DNA of 64,000 nt from DASSBR01 sp035708085. GTDB taxonomy: Bacteria > Pseudomonadota > Gammaproteobacteria > Natronospirales > DASSBR01. Of this stretch, positions 40,740 through 49,109 are shown in pieces. The notes under the pieces are model-generated. The model was not told where the DNA came from, did not search any database, and worked only from the letters and a program-made list of their open reading frames with translations. The position numbers and the translations under genes were made by a program. The stretch lies in the NCBI GenBank assembly GCA_035708085.1, contig DASSTE010000073.1:24427-88426 (forward strand), given 5' to 3'. Numbering within the stretch: the stretch's first letter is position 1; the number at the start of each line of letters is the position of its first letter.

Positions 40740-42692
40740 ATGCAAACACTTTTACTGACCATCGTTCTCGCTCCGCTGGCCGCGGCCATTATTGCCGGCA
40801 TTTTCGGCAAATACGTCGGCCGCGTGGGCGCGCACAGCGTCACGATTCTCGGCGTGTCGATCTCGTTCGCGCTGTCGCTGTACGTGCTGATCGAGATGGC
40901 ATTTTTCGGCATGCCGACGTTCAACGGCGTGATTTACAACTGGGCGATCCCCGGCGGCGTCGCGATGAACGTCGGCTTCCTGGTCGACCACCTGAGCGCG
41001 CTGATGATGACCGTCGTCACGTTCGTGTCGCTCTGCGTGCACGTGTACACCATCGGCTACATGCACGACGACCCGGGCTACAAGCGCTTCTTCAGCTACA
41101 TTTCGCTGTTTACCTTCGCCATGCTGATGCTGGTGATGGCGAACAACTTCATGCAGCTGTTCTTCGGCTGGGAAGCGGTCGGCCTCGTCTCCTATTTGCT
41201 GATCGGCTTCTGGTATACGCGCCCGAGCGCGATCTACGCCAACCTCAAGGCGTTCCTGGTCAACCGCGTCGGCGACTTCGGCTTCGTGCTCGGCATTGCC
41301 GCGGTGCTGATGGCGACGGGCAGCCTGAACTACGCCGACGTGTTCGCCGCCGCGCCGAGCCTCGCCCACCAGAGTTTTCACATCGCCGGCGGCTGGTCGT
41401 GGTCCGTGCCCACCGTGATCTGCGTGCTGCTGTTCATCGGCGCGATGGGCAAGTCCGCGCAGGTGCCGCTGCACGTCTGGCTGCCGGACTCGATGGAAGG
41501 CCCGACGCCGATTTCGGCGCTGATTCATGCCGCGACGATGGTGACCGCCGGCATCTACATGGTCGCGCGCATGTCGCCGCTGTTTGAACTGTCGGCGACC
41601 GCCCTTAACCTGGTGCTCGTGATCGGCGCGATCACCTGCTTCTTTATGGGTGTTCTCGGCGTCGTGCAGAACGACATCAAGCGCGTCATCGCCTACTCGA
41701 CGCTGTCGCAGCTCGGCTACATGACGGTCGCGCTCGGCGCATCCGCCTACGCCGCCGGCATCTTTCACCTGATGACGCACGCCTTCTTCAAAGCGCTGCT
41801 GTTCCTCGGCGCGGGCTCGGTGATTATCGCGATGCATCACGAGCAGGACATGCGCCGCATGGGCGGGCTGCGCAAATACATGCCGATCACCTACTGGACC
41901 TTTCTGATCGGCTCGCTCGCGCTGGTCGCGTTCCCGGGCTTCTCCGGTTACTACTCGAAGGATATGATCATCGACGCGGTGGGGCACTCGCACTTGGCCG
42001 CAGCCGATATCGCCTGGTGGGCCACATTCCTGAGCGTCTTCGTCACCGCGCTGTACACGTTCCGCATGTTCTTCCTGACGTTCCATGGCGAAGAACGTAT
42101 GGACGAGCACACTAAAAAGCACCTGCACGAAACGCCCTGGGTTGTGACCGTGCCGTTGATCGCGCTCGCGATCCCGTCGATTTTCGCCGGCGCCCTGACT
42201 ATCAAGCCGTTGCTGTTCGGCGGTTTTTTCGCCCACTCGATCTATATCGGTCCCGGCCACAACGTGCTCGGCGGCATCGGCGAGGAATTTGCCGGCGCGG
42301 GTCCGTTCTTCATCGAAGCGCTGACGTCGCCGCCGTTTTACCTGATGCTGTTCGGCATTTTCGTCGCCTGGTACTGCTACATGTTCCGGCCGGAAACGCC
42401 GGCCAAGGTGGTCGGGAAGATTCGCTGGCTATACGCGATCCTTGCGCGCAAGTTTTACTTCGACGACTTCAACCAGATCATCGTCGCCGGTGGCGGCCGT
42501 TCGCTCGGCAAGTTCCTGTGGCGCTTCGGCGACCAGGCGGTGATCGACGGCGGCATGGTCAACGGCACCGCGTACGGCATCGGCCGGTTCGCCGGCATTG
42601 CGCGCCGCATCCAGTCGGGCTACCTGTACCACTACGCGTTTGCGATGGTGATCGGCCTGGCGATTTTGCTCGGCTGGTTTTTGATTTGGTAG
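40740..42692 (+). CDS. nuoL: NADH-quinone oxidoreductase subunit L
   Basis: Largest proton-pumping antiporter-like subunit, 650 residues with a long lateral helix at its end. Signatures: FFGWEAVGLVSYLLIGFWYTRP (key Glu), FIGAMGKSAQVPLHVWLPDSMEGPTPISALIHAATMVTAG (Lys and His of the proton path), and the C-terminal lateral helix region after about residue 540. A REP element lies after it and before nuoM. Confidence 0.97.
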   Translation: MQTLLLTIVLAPLAAAIIAGIFGKYVGRVGAHSVTILGVSISFALSLYVLIEMAFFGMPTFNGVIYNWAIPGGVAMNVGFLVDHLSALMMTVVTFVSLCVHVYTIGYMHDDPGYKRFFSYISLFTFAMLMLVMANNFMQLFFGWEAVGLVSYLLIGFWYTRPSAIYANLKAFLVNRVGDFGFVLGIAAVLMATGSLNYADVFAAAPSLAHQSFHIAGGWSWSVPTVICVLLFIGAMGKSAQVPLHVWLPDSMEGPTPISALIHAATMVTAGIYMVARMSPLFELSATALNLVLVIGAITCFFMGVLGVVQNDIKRVIAYSTLSQLGYMTVALGASAYAAGIFHLMTHAFFKALLFLGAGSVIIAMHHEQDMRRMGGLRKYMPITYWTFLIGSLALVAFPGFSGYYSKDMIIDAVGHSHLAAADIAWWATFLSVFVTALYTFRMFFLTFHGEERMDEHTKKHLHETPWVVTVPLIALAIPSIFAGALTIKPLLFGGFFAHSIYIGPGHNVLGGIGEEFAGAGPFFIEALTSPPFYLMLFGIFVAWYCYMFRPETPAKVVGKIRWLYAILARKFYFDDFNQIIVAGGGRSLGKFLWRFGDQAVIDGGMVNGTAYGIGRFAGIARRIQSGYLYHYAFAMVIGLAILLGWFLIW

Positions 42693-42701
42693 GTGAAATG
42701 C

Positions 42702-42761
42702 CTGTAGGAGCGGCCGCTGGCCGCGATTCTATTTAATCGCGATCGGCGATCGCTCCTACAC
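42702..42761. repeat. REP/BIME-like palindrome between nuoL and nuoM
   Basis: Outer arms tgtaggagcg (42703) and cgctcctaca (42751) are exact inverted repeats. Inner ccgcgatt/aatcgcgg-like stretches add a second stem. The motif matches the type 'tgtaggagcggc...' REP sequences spread by RAYT transposases in Pseudomonas and Xanthomonadales. It fills most of the 95-base nuoL-nuoM gap. Confidence 0.85.
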
Positions 42762-42787
42762 AGAACGTTTTAAAGCGGAACATATAA

Positions 42788-44299
42788 ATGGGTCACTTTC
42801 CATTCCTGAGTCTGGTCATCTGGGTGCCGATCGCGTTCGGCGCGCTGACGCTGATTGCCGAGCGCATTCGCGGCGTCGACGTGCGCTGGGTGGCATTGGT
42901 CGGCTCGCTGGTGACACTCGCCATCAGCGTGCCGCTGTACACGGGCTTCGACGCGACCACGGCGGCAATGCAGTTCGTCGAGCGCGCGCCATGGATTCCG
43001 CAGTTCAACGTCAGCTATTACTTGGGGGTAGACGGCATTTCGATGCCGCTGGTGCTGCTGACCAACTTCATGACAGTGCTGGTCGTGATCGCCGGCTGGA
43101 AGGTCATCACCTACAAGCGCGCGCAGTACATGGCCGCTTTTTTGATCATGGCCGGCCTGATGAACGGCGTGTTCGAGTCGCTCGATGCGCTGCTGTTCTA
43201 CGTGTTCTGGGAAGCGCAGCTGATTCCGATGTTCATCATCATCGGCATCTGGGGCGGGCCGCGGCGCATCTACGCGACGATCAAGTTCTTCCTGTACACG
43301 TTCCTCGGCTCGGTGCTGATGCTGGTCGCGTTGATCTACCTGTACCTGCAGACCGGCAGCTACAGCATCCTCGCGTTCCAGCACACGCCGATCGGCATGA
43401 CCGCGCAGATACTGCTGTTCCTCGCCTTCCTGGTCGCGTTCGCGGTCAAGATCCCGATGTGGCCGGTGCACACCTGGCTGCCGGATGCGCACGTCGAGGC
43501 GCCGACCGGCGGCTCCGTGATCCTGGCCGCGATCATGCTGAAGCTCGGTGCCTACGGTCTGCTGCGCTTCAGTCTGCCGATCGCGCCCGACGCCAGCCAC
43601 GCGCTGCAGTGGCTGATGATTACCCTGTCGCTGATTGCGATCATCTACATCGGCTTCGTCGCCATCGTGCAGCGCGACATGAAGAAGCTGATTGCGTATT
43701 CGTCGGTTGCCCACATGGGCTTCGTGACGCTCGGCATGTTCATCGTCTTCATGATCGTCCAAAACACCGGCGCGCTCGCCGGCACCGCGATGGGCATGGA
43801 CGGCGCCGTCGTGCAGATGATTTCGCACGGCCTGGTATCCGGCGCGCTGTTCCTGTGCATCGGCGTACTCTACGACCGCATGCACACGCGGGAGATCGCC
43901 GACTACGGCGGCGTGGTCAACAGCATGCCGATTTTCGCATTCTTTTTCGTGCTTTTCGGCATGGCCAATACCGGCCTGCCGGGCACGTCCGGCTTCGTCG
44001 GCGAATTCATGGTGATCCTCGCGAGCTTCAAGGCGAACTTCTGGGTCGCGATGGTGGCCGCGATTACGCTGATCCTTGGCGCCGCCTACACCCTGGGCCT
44101 GGTCAAGCAGGTTTTGTGGGGACCGGTCGCCAATGATCGCGTGGCGGCGCTGAAAGACATCAGCCCGCGCGAGTTCCTCGTCCTCGGCGTGCTGGCGCTG
44201 GCCGTGCTGGCGCTGGGCATTTACCCGCAGCCCCTGATTCACGTCATGGAACCGTCGGTGCACCACCTCGTCCACCAGGCCATGCAGTCGAAGCTATAA
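42788..44299 (+). CDS. nuoM: NADH-quinone oxidoreductase subunit M
   Basis: Second antiporter-like proton-pumping subunit, 503 residues, fourteen helices. Signatures: FYVFWEAQLIPMFIIIGIWGG (Glu), FAVKIPMWPVHTWLPDAHVEAPTGGSVILAAIMLKLGAYG (Lys) and HMGFVTLG. Starts 95 bases after nuoL, beyond the REP element, without a strong Shine-Dalgarno site (ggaacatataaATG). Confidence 0.97.
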   Translation: MGHFPFLSLVIWVPIAFGALTLIAERIRGVDVRWVALVGSLVTLAISVPLYTGFDATTAAMQFVERAPWIPQFNVSYYLGVDGISMPLVLLTNFMTVLVVIAGWKVITYKRAQYMAAFLIMAGLMNGVFESLDALLFYVFWEAQLIPMFIIIGIWGGPRRIYATIKFFLYTFLGSVLMLVALIYLYLQTGSYSILAFQHTPIGMTAQILLFLAFLVAFAVKIPMWPVHTWLPDAHVEAPTGGSVILAAIMLKLGAYGLLRFSLPIAPDASHALQWLMITLSLIAIIYIGFVAIVQRDMKKLIAYSSVAHMGFVTLGMFIVFMIVQNTGALAGTAMGMDGAVVQMISHGLVSGALFLCIGVLYDRMHTREIADYGGVVNSMPIFAFFFVLFGMANTGLPGTSGFVGEFMVILASFKANFWVAMVAAITLILGAAYTLGLVKQVLWGPVANDRVAALKDISPREFLVLGVLALAVLALGIYPQPLIHVMEPSVHHLVHQAMQSKL

Positions 44300-44301
44300 C
44301 T

Positions 44302-45738
44302 ATGAACTTCACCGCTCCCGCATTCGCTCCCGCCATCCCCGAAATGTTCGTCTTCGGCATGGCCTGCTTTATTCTGCTGGTAGACGTGTATGCCGGCGAA
44401 CGCCGCCGCGTGGTCACCTACTGGCTGTCGCTCGCGACGCTGGCCGGTGCTGCGTGGCTTACCGCCTCGCTGACGCCGACGACGCAAATTACGTTCGACG
44501 GCATGTTCGTCAACGACAAGCTCGCGCAGGCGCTCAAGCTGTTCACCTACGTGATCACCGCGGCGGTGTTCCTGTATTCGCGCGACTACCTGCAGCAGCG
44601 CAACCAGTTCAAGGGCGAGTTCTACGTGCTCGGCCTGTTCGGCATGCTGGGCGTGATGATCCTGATTTCGGCGCACAGCCTGCTGACGCTGTACATCGGT
44701 CTCGAACTGCTGTCGCTGTGCCAGTACGCGCTGATCGCGCTCGACCGGGATAACGGCGTCGCCTCCGAATCGGCGATGAAGTACTTCATTCTCGGCGCAG
44801 TCGCTTCCGCCATCCTGCTCTACGGCATGTCGATCCTGTACGGCATTACCGGCACGCTGGATCTCGGCCAGCTCGCGCTGTTCATCGCCGGCACCGGCTT
44901 CGCGCAAATCGGCCTGATCTTCGCGGTCGGCTTCGTGGTCGTCGCGCTCGCGTTCAAGTTCGGCGCGGTGCCGTTCCACATGTGGCTGCCGGACGTGTAC
45001 GAGGGCGCGCGCACGCCGATCACGCTGTATGTCGGCTCGATTCCGAAGATCGCCGCGTTCGTGATGTTCATCCGCCTGCTGGCCCAAGGCCTGGGCGGCC
45101 TGCACCCGAGCTGGGAGCAGATGTTGATCGCGATCTCGGTGCTGTCGATGGCCGTCGGCAGCGTGCTCGCGATCGCGCAGACCAACATGAAGCGCATGCT
45201 CGGCTACTCGACGATCTCGCACGTCGGCTACATTCTGCTGGGCATCCTCGCCGGCACCCAGATCGGCTACGAAGCGGCGATGTTTTATACGATCACCTAC
45301 GTGATCATGGCGACCGCCGCGTTCGGCATGGTCATCCTGCTCAGCCGGCGCGGCTTCGAAGGCGACATGATCGCCGACTTCAGGGGCCTGAATGAGCGCA
45401 GCCCGTGGTTCGCCGCGATGATGCTGTGTGTCATGTTCGGCATGACTGGCGCGCCGCCGTTCCTCGGCTTCTTCGCCAAGCTGTACGTCATCGAAGCGGT
45501 GCTCAACGTCGGCCTGGTCTGGCTCGCCGTCATCGCAGTGCTGTTCGCCGTCATCAGCGCGTTCTACTACCTGCGCGTCGTCAAGTTCATGTACTTCGAC
45601 CACAGCGACGACAAGACGCCGCTCGAAGGCGGCTGGGATCTGAAGTGGGTGCTCTCCGGCAACAGTCTCGCGATCCTCGCCCTCGGCATCGCGCCGGCGC
45701 CGCTGATGGCGCTGTGCGTGCACGCCTTCGGGTTCTAA
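44302..45738 (+). CDS. nuoN: NADH-quinone oxidoreductase subunit N
   Basis: Third antiporter-like subunit and last gene of the nuo operon, 478 residues. Signatures: LYIGLELLSLCQYALIALDRDN, FGAVPFHMWLPDVYEGARTPITLYVGSIPKIAAF and MLGYSTISHVGYILLG. Only 2 bases after the nuoM stop. Beyond it starts the accessory region. Confidence 0.96.
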   Translation: MNFTAPAFAPAIPEMFVFGMACFILLVDVYAGERRRVVTYWLSLATLAGAAWLTASLTPTTQITFDGMFVNDKLAQALKLFTYVITAAVFLYSRDYLQQRNQFKGEFYVLGLFGMLGVMILISAHSLLTLYIGLELLSLCQYALIALDRDNGVASESAMKYFILGAVASAILLYGMSILYGITGTLDLGQLALFIAGTGFAQIGLIFAVGFVVVALAFKFGAVPFHMWLPDVYEGARTPITLYVGSIPKIAAFVMFIRLLAQGLGGLHPSWEQMLIAISVLSMAVGSVLAIAQTNMKRMLGYSTISHVGYILLGILAGTQIGYEAAMFYTITYVIMATAAFGMVILLSRRGFEGDMIADFRGLNERSPWFAAMMLCVMFGMTGAPPFLGFFAKLYVIEAVLNVGLVWLAVIAVLFAVISAFYYLRVVKFMYFDHSDDKTPLEGGWDLKWVLSGNSLAILALGIAPAPLMALCVHAFGF

Positions 45739-45803
45739 AGTCGCCGTGGCTGGCCGGTGGACCAGCTACAAATAAGATATGGATATAGCTCGGGCGATGG
45801 GTC

Positions 45804-45972
45804 TAACCAATCCGCCACCTGCCGGACTTTGGCGTTCGGCACAACCGAGAAGACGTTGCGATAGAAATGCATCACGCAGCGCTGCCAACGGGACTCAATG
45901 TTCGCCCAGGCTCTCGACGAGGCCCATGCAGGCGTCGGAAATGAACAGCTGGGTGCCGCCAAGTTCTCGGAT
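45804..45972 (-). pseudogene. IS256-family transposase fragment, frameshifted
   Basis: On the minus strand, IRELGGTQLFISDACMGLVESLGE ends in a stop near 45900 and continues in the next frame as SRWQRCVMHFYRNVFSVVPNAKVRQVADWL. These are neighbouring pieces of the IS256/mutator transposase core (VISDAxxGLVxxLxE, then RWQRCxVHFxRNVxSxVPKxKxxxVA). About 55 residues remain of roughly 400; no terminal inverted repeats are visible. It lies between nuoN and the toxin-antitoxin genes, in a 333-base gap with no other gene. Confidence 0.8.
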
Positions 45973-46035
45973 TGACCAAAACAGGCGCTCTGGAGCCGGC
46001 GATGCGGTAAGCGCGCTGCAGGTTAACATCTGTGC

Positions 46036-46041
46036 TATAAT
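46036..46041 (+). promoter_or_regulatory. Candidate -10 (TATAAT) for the Xre/RES operon
   Basis: A TATAAT lies 31 bases before the antitoxin start. The -35 at ideal spacing is poor (gcgctg). Autoregulation by the antitoxin is usual for such operons; nearby gacgctttattatagc may be part of a binding site. Confidence 0.4.
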
Positions 46042-46071
46042 AAAGCGTCAAATGTAACAGAGGCTCGGTGC

Positions 46072-46470
46072 ATGGATACCGCCCTGTCATTGCCCGATCC
46101 GCGCAGTGTCGATTCCCGCCGAAAGCTCGCGGCGGTGATCATGCGGTTATTCGATCGCTGGGGGCTTGCGAGCGAGGAGCAGCTGGTCCTGCTCGGGCTT
46201 GAAAAATCCAGCCGCGCGACCCTGACCCGCTACCGCCGGGGCGAACCGGTCAGCGCCAACCGCGACATGCTGGATCGCATCGGCCACTTGCTCGCGATCC
46301 ACAAGTCGCTGAGGCTGCTGTTTCCGGAGAACCGCGAGATGGCCTACGCGTGGATGCGCTCACGCAACCGTGCCTTCGATCGGCGCACCCCGGTTGAGGT
46401 GGCGGGCGAGTTCGGCTTTGCCGGATTGTTAATGGTGCGTGCCTATCTGGACCGGCGCCGCGGCCAGTGA
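46072..46470 (+). CDS. Xre/MbcA/ParS-type antitoxin
   Basis: Type II antitoxin of the COG5642/DUF2384 group, 132 residues. The N-terminal two-thirds are a helix-turn-helix domain (VIMRLFDRWGLASEEQLVLLGL, SSRATLTRYRRGEPVSANRDMLDRIGHLLAIHKSLRLLF). The C-terminal toxin-binding domain is the short RTPVEVAGEFGFAGLLMVRAYLDRRRG. It neutralises the RES toxin encoded next, with which it shares a GTGA stop/start overlap. Confidence 0.9.
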   Translation: MDTALSLPDPRSVDSRRKLAAVIMRLFDRWGLASEEQLVLLGLEKSSRATLTRYRRGEPVSANRDMLDRIGHLLAIHKSLRLLFPENREMAYAWMRSRNRAFDRRTPVEVAGEFGFAGLLMVRAYLDRRRGQ

Positions 46471-47219
46471 TCTCGGCCGTACCGGATGGTCTGACGTTGT
46501 CAGACCTGGCCCGCCGCGATTGGGTCAGAAACATCGTCAGTCTGCCGCGATCCGAAGACTTGTACGACGACATCGCCGACAGCGCCGCTGAAAGCGCTGT
46601 TGCCGTCGCCGCCGAACTTGCGGGCAAGCCGCCGCATTACCTATCCGCCGAGCCCGTCATTCAGCGTCCGTTCGAGGAGGCGGATTACTTCAACGCCATC
46701 CGATTTCCGTTCGAGCACTGGAGCGAGAGCCGCTACTCGACCGGGCGGTGGGGCGTCTGGTACGGCGCGGCGACTCTTTTCACCAGCGCCTGCGAGACTG
46801 TCCATCATTGGCTTCAGACGATAGCGGACGCCGTAGACCTGCCGGCGGCGGAGTGCGTGATCGGCAAGCGGCGCGCGTACGACGTGCGTTGCGAAGCGGC
46901 GTTGCTTGATCTGCGGCCTGCGATCCCATCGCAGCCGCTAATCGTCGATCCGGCGAAGTACGCCTACACCCAGTCGCTCGGCGCGCAGCTTGTCCGCGAA
47001 AAACAGCCCGGTTTAATGACGAATTCGGCACGCGGACCTGATGCCGTCGTGGCGGTGTTTGTGCCCGAGATCCTGACAAATCCGCGGCACAAGTGCTACC
47101 TCACCTATCGTCTTGATACTCGCAGCGGCGACATTCGGATCGACTGCGGAGCGGATGAGGCGCGGTGGCAGGTGAGGGTGACGGAAGCGGGCCGCATAGG
47201 GCTGGCGGAGCCGTTGTGA
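46467..47219 (+). CDS. RES-domain toxin
   Basis: NAD+-degrading toxin of the RES family, 250 residues, longer than small RES toxins because of an N-terminal ~75-residue extension. The RES core shows the Arg-rich start (SRYSTGRWGVWYGA) and the catalytic glutamate in SACETVHHWLQ, then a late serine-containing LTYRLDTRSGD stretch. Starts GTG in the GTGA overlap with the antitoxin stop. Known members phosphorolyse NAD+ when unbound from the Xre partner. Confidence 0.88.
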   Translation: MISAVPDGLTLSDLARRDWVRNIVSLPRSEDLYDDIADSAAESAVAVAAELAGKPPHYLSAEPVIQRPFEEADYFNAIRFPFEHWSESRYSTGRWGVWYGAATLFTSACETVHHWLQTIADAVDLPAAECVIGKRRAYDVRCEAALLDLRPAIPSQPLIVDPAKYAYTQSLGAQLVREKQPGLMTNSARGPDAVVAVFVPEILTNPRHKCYLTYRLDTRSGDIRIDCGADEARWQVRVTEAGRIGLAEPL

Positions 47220-47237
47220 AATCGGCGGTGCACGGCC

Positions 47238-47267
47238 TTGTACGGCCAGCGGTAACACTGATATAGT
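47238..47267 (+). promoter_or_regulatory. Promoter of the PIN toxin-antitoxin operon
   Basis: TTGTAC, an 18-base spacer and TATAGT, followed 25 bases later by the antitoxin ATG. The -10 lies inside the large dyad at 47256-47283, so bound repressor would cover it. Confidence 0.55.
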
Positions 47268-47283
47268 GCGCACTATCGCAGTG
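47256..47283. promoter_or_regulatory. 28-bp dyad, candidate operator of the PIN toxin-antitoxin operon
   Basis: Centre atagtgcgcactat (47263-47276) is a perfect 14-bp palindrome; outer cactg and cagtg are symmetric about the same centre. Only the two bases between them on each side break symmetry. It ends 9 bases before the antitoxin start and overlaps the -10. Such dyads usually bind the antitoxin. Confidence 0.7.
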
Positions 47284-47292
47284 TAAGGTGGC

Positions 47293-47523
47293 ATGGCCAT
47301 GAAAAACATCACTCTCAGTGCCGACGAAAGGCTGATTGAGGCCGCCCGCGAGCGAGCCCGCTCCGAACATTCGACTTTGAACGCCGAGTTTCGACGTTGG
47401 CTGCAGACGTACGCGGCGCGCGACGACAAAGTGCGGGCTTATGACGCGCTGATGCAAGAACTCGGCGAGCGGATCGACACCGGCGGCCGCAAGTTCACCC
47501 GGGAGGAGATGAATGAGCGGTGA
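47293..47523 (+). CDS. Small antitoxin of a VapBC-like pair
   Basis: Protein of 76 residues with a ribbon-helix-helix pattern: KNITLSADERLIEAARERARSEHSTLNAEFRRWLQTYA is the strand-helix-helix, and the C-terminal REEMNER tail is acidic. The ATG at 47293 gives a usual N-terminus; another ATG (MKN) lies two codons downstream. Overlaps the PIN toxin start by 11 bases and is preceded by the operator-like dyad. Confidence 0.85.
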   Translation: MAMKNITLSADERLIEAARERARSEHSTLNAEFRRWLQTYAARDDKVRAYDALMQELGERIDTGGRKFTREEMNER

Positions 47524-47953
47524 GACTTTTCTGGATTCGAACATCTTTATCTACGCCTTCGACAAGACCGCGGTACAGAAGCGGGAGTTCGCACGCGGCT
47601 TAATCAGACAGGTGCTCCAGGACGGCACCGGCATTATCAGTTATCAAGTCGTGCAGGAAGTTCTGAATGTGCTGACCCGCAAGCTGGCGGTCTCGATGAG
47701 CGCCGGTGACGCGGCGCGTTATCTGGCAAGCACGCTGGAGCCGCTATGGAAAGTCCAGCCGAGCGACGCCTTGTTTCAATCCGGCCTGTCCATACGCGCG
47801 CGCTATCAGTACGGATTTTACGATTCGCTGATAATTGCCGCGGCGCTCGCTGCCGGCTGCGATCGGCTATACAGCGAAGATCTGCAAAACGGCCAGCAGA
47901 TTGACGGGCTGGTCATCGAAAATCCATTTGCATGGAAGGTGCATGAACGGTAG
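47513..47953 (+). CDS. PIN-domain toxin (VapC-like ribonuclease)
   Basis: PIN-fold ribonuclease of 146 residues that cleaves RNA (usually tRNA) when free of its antitoxin. The first acidic residue is in FLDSNIFIYAFDK; the second in SYQVVQEVLNVL; a third in FYDSLIIAAALAAGCDRLYSEDLQNGQ, where two aspartates close the active site. Catalytic set appears complete. Its 3' end overlaps the next gene by 11 bases. Confidence 0.88.
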   Translation: MSGETFLDSNIFIYAFDKTAVQKREFARGLIRQVLQDGTGIISYQVVQEVLNVLTRKLAVSMSAGDAARYLASTLEPLWKVQPSDALFQSGLSIRARYQYGFYDSLIIAAALAAGCDRLYSEDLQNGQQIDGLVIENPFAWKVHER

Positions 47954-48983
47954 CGCGGCTAATGCGGAACAACGAGCCGCGGTTCGCCGCGCGATTATTT
48001 CCGTGCGGCCCGATTACTTCTCGTGGTCGGCCGTCGAGCGAGAGCGCTATAGGGCGACCATGTCCGACGATGACGGTTGGCGAATCCGCCGATCGTTGTT
48101 GCACGACCTATTCGGCATTCACGCCGATTCAGAAACAACGCTGGAACAAGCGCTTGATCAATTCGACGACGAGCAATATCTCCGCCTTAACAGCGCCCTG
48201 CTGCAACTGCAGGGCATCGGCGACGACAATATTTTCTTGAATGAAAGTTTTGCGGAGCAAACGTCCCTGCTCGATTTTGAAACCGTTTACGATTACGACC
48301 TGAACGACTATGAGTTTCAGGAAAAGGTTCGTCAGGAAGAGTCACCGGAATACGTCCCAAAGCCATATCGGGGCGATCTCCATTTTGTATGGGCGCGGTT
48401 GCAGATTGACGGCAAGTTTCACTACGCGACGTTGATGACAGCGGCCCGGCACCTGCTGGCGGAAATGGAGGAATTGTCGTTTGACAAGATCGGCGAGCTC
48501 ATCCCCCACAACCATGTAGCCGGACCGGATCACGGGAAGCCGGTCAAAGGCGGTCTCGTTTGGGATCGGCGCATAGAGGCCGGGGGCATGGAAGCGCAAT
48601 TGGACGAGCTGCAGCATCGCTGCTGGGCCTGGCAGGCGCAGCGGTTCGACGAATTGCTGACGGCATGGGACCGGGAAGCCTTGGGACGCGTGTTTATCAT
48701 TCCGAAAGAGACGAACGGCGACCCTCAGGTCGACTTTGTCTTCAGCGACACGACAGCGTTACGTGCGGTGCGCTTTCGCCATTTCATGGCGGATTGTCGC
48801 GCAATAGTCGGCGACGTATCAATTCTGAAAAGGGCGGTGGATGACGAACGTCGGCGAATAGCGGAATTTCTGGAGCAGGCATACGAGGATATTGTTACGA
48901 ATTTCGATCCTCGCGTGGTCAAGTTGCGCAAGAAGCGGAAGATCACGATAGCGCGCGGTGCCTGGGACGATCTGGAAGGCTGA
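47943..48983 (+). CDS. Unrecognised protein joined to the PIN toxin gene
   Basis: Protein of 346 residues from ATG 47943, which overlaps the PIN gene stop; a longer frame from 47835 lies inside the PIN gene. GC content looks lower than in neighbours, suggesting transfer. Visible features: an N-terminal SVRPDYFSWSAVERERYRATM stretch, an acidic middle (DFETVYDYDLNDYEFQEKVRQEESPEYVP), HFVWARLQIDGKFHYATLMTAARHLL, two tryptophan/histidine motifs (LQHRCWAWQAQRFDELL) and a basic KLRKKRKITIARGAWDD tail. No signal peptide, no membrane helix, no nuclease or ATPase motif that I can recognise. It lies 126 bases upstream of Wadjet jetA. Function unknown. Confidence 0.75.
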   Translation: MNGSAANAEQRAAVRRAIISVRPDYFSWSAVERERYRATMSDDDGWRIRRSLLHDLFGIHADSETTLEQALDQFDDEQYLRLNSALLQLQGIGDDNIFLNESFAEQTSLLDFETVYDYDLNDYEFQEKVRQEESPEYVPKPYRGDLHFVWARLQIDGKFHYATLMTAARHLLAEMEELSFDKIGELIPHNHVAGPDHGKPVKGGLVWDRRIEAGGMEAQLDELQHRCWAWQAQRFDELLTAWDREALGRVFIIPKETNGDPQVDFVFSDTTALRAVRFRHFMADCRAIVGDVSILKRAVDDERRRIAEFLEQAYEDIVTNFDPRVVKLRKKRKITIARGAWDDLEG

Positions 48984-49109
48984 AGGCGAGGCTTGCTGCT
49001 ACGGTCGCTGTTCCAGCCGTTCCCCCATTTCCCGAAAAGCCTGCGGCTTTGGCTGCCGCGGCCGAGCCAATGCTGATACAGTACGCGTTCTCATGACGGC
49101 GAATGGATC

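Noticed and set aside
38706..45723. Long minus-strand frames opposite nuoH-nuoN (about 500 codons each)
   Set aside because: They are antisense to membrane-protein codons and consist mainly of H, R, Q, D and E. No family pattern is seen.
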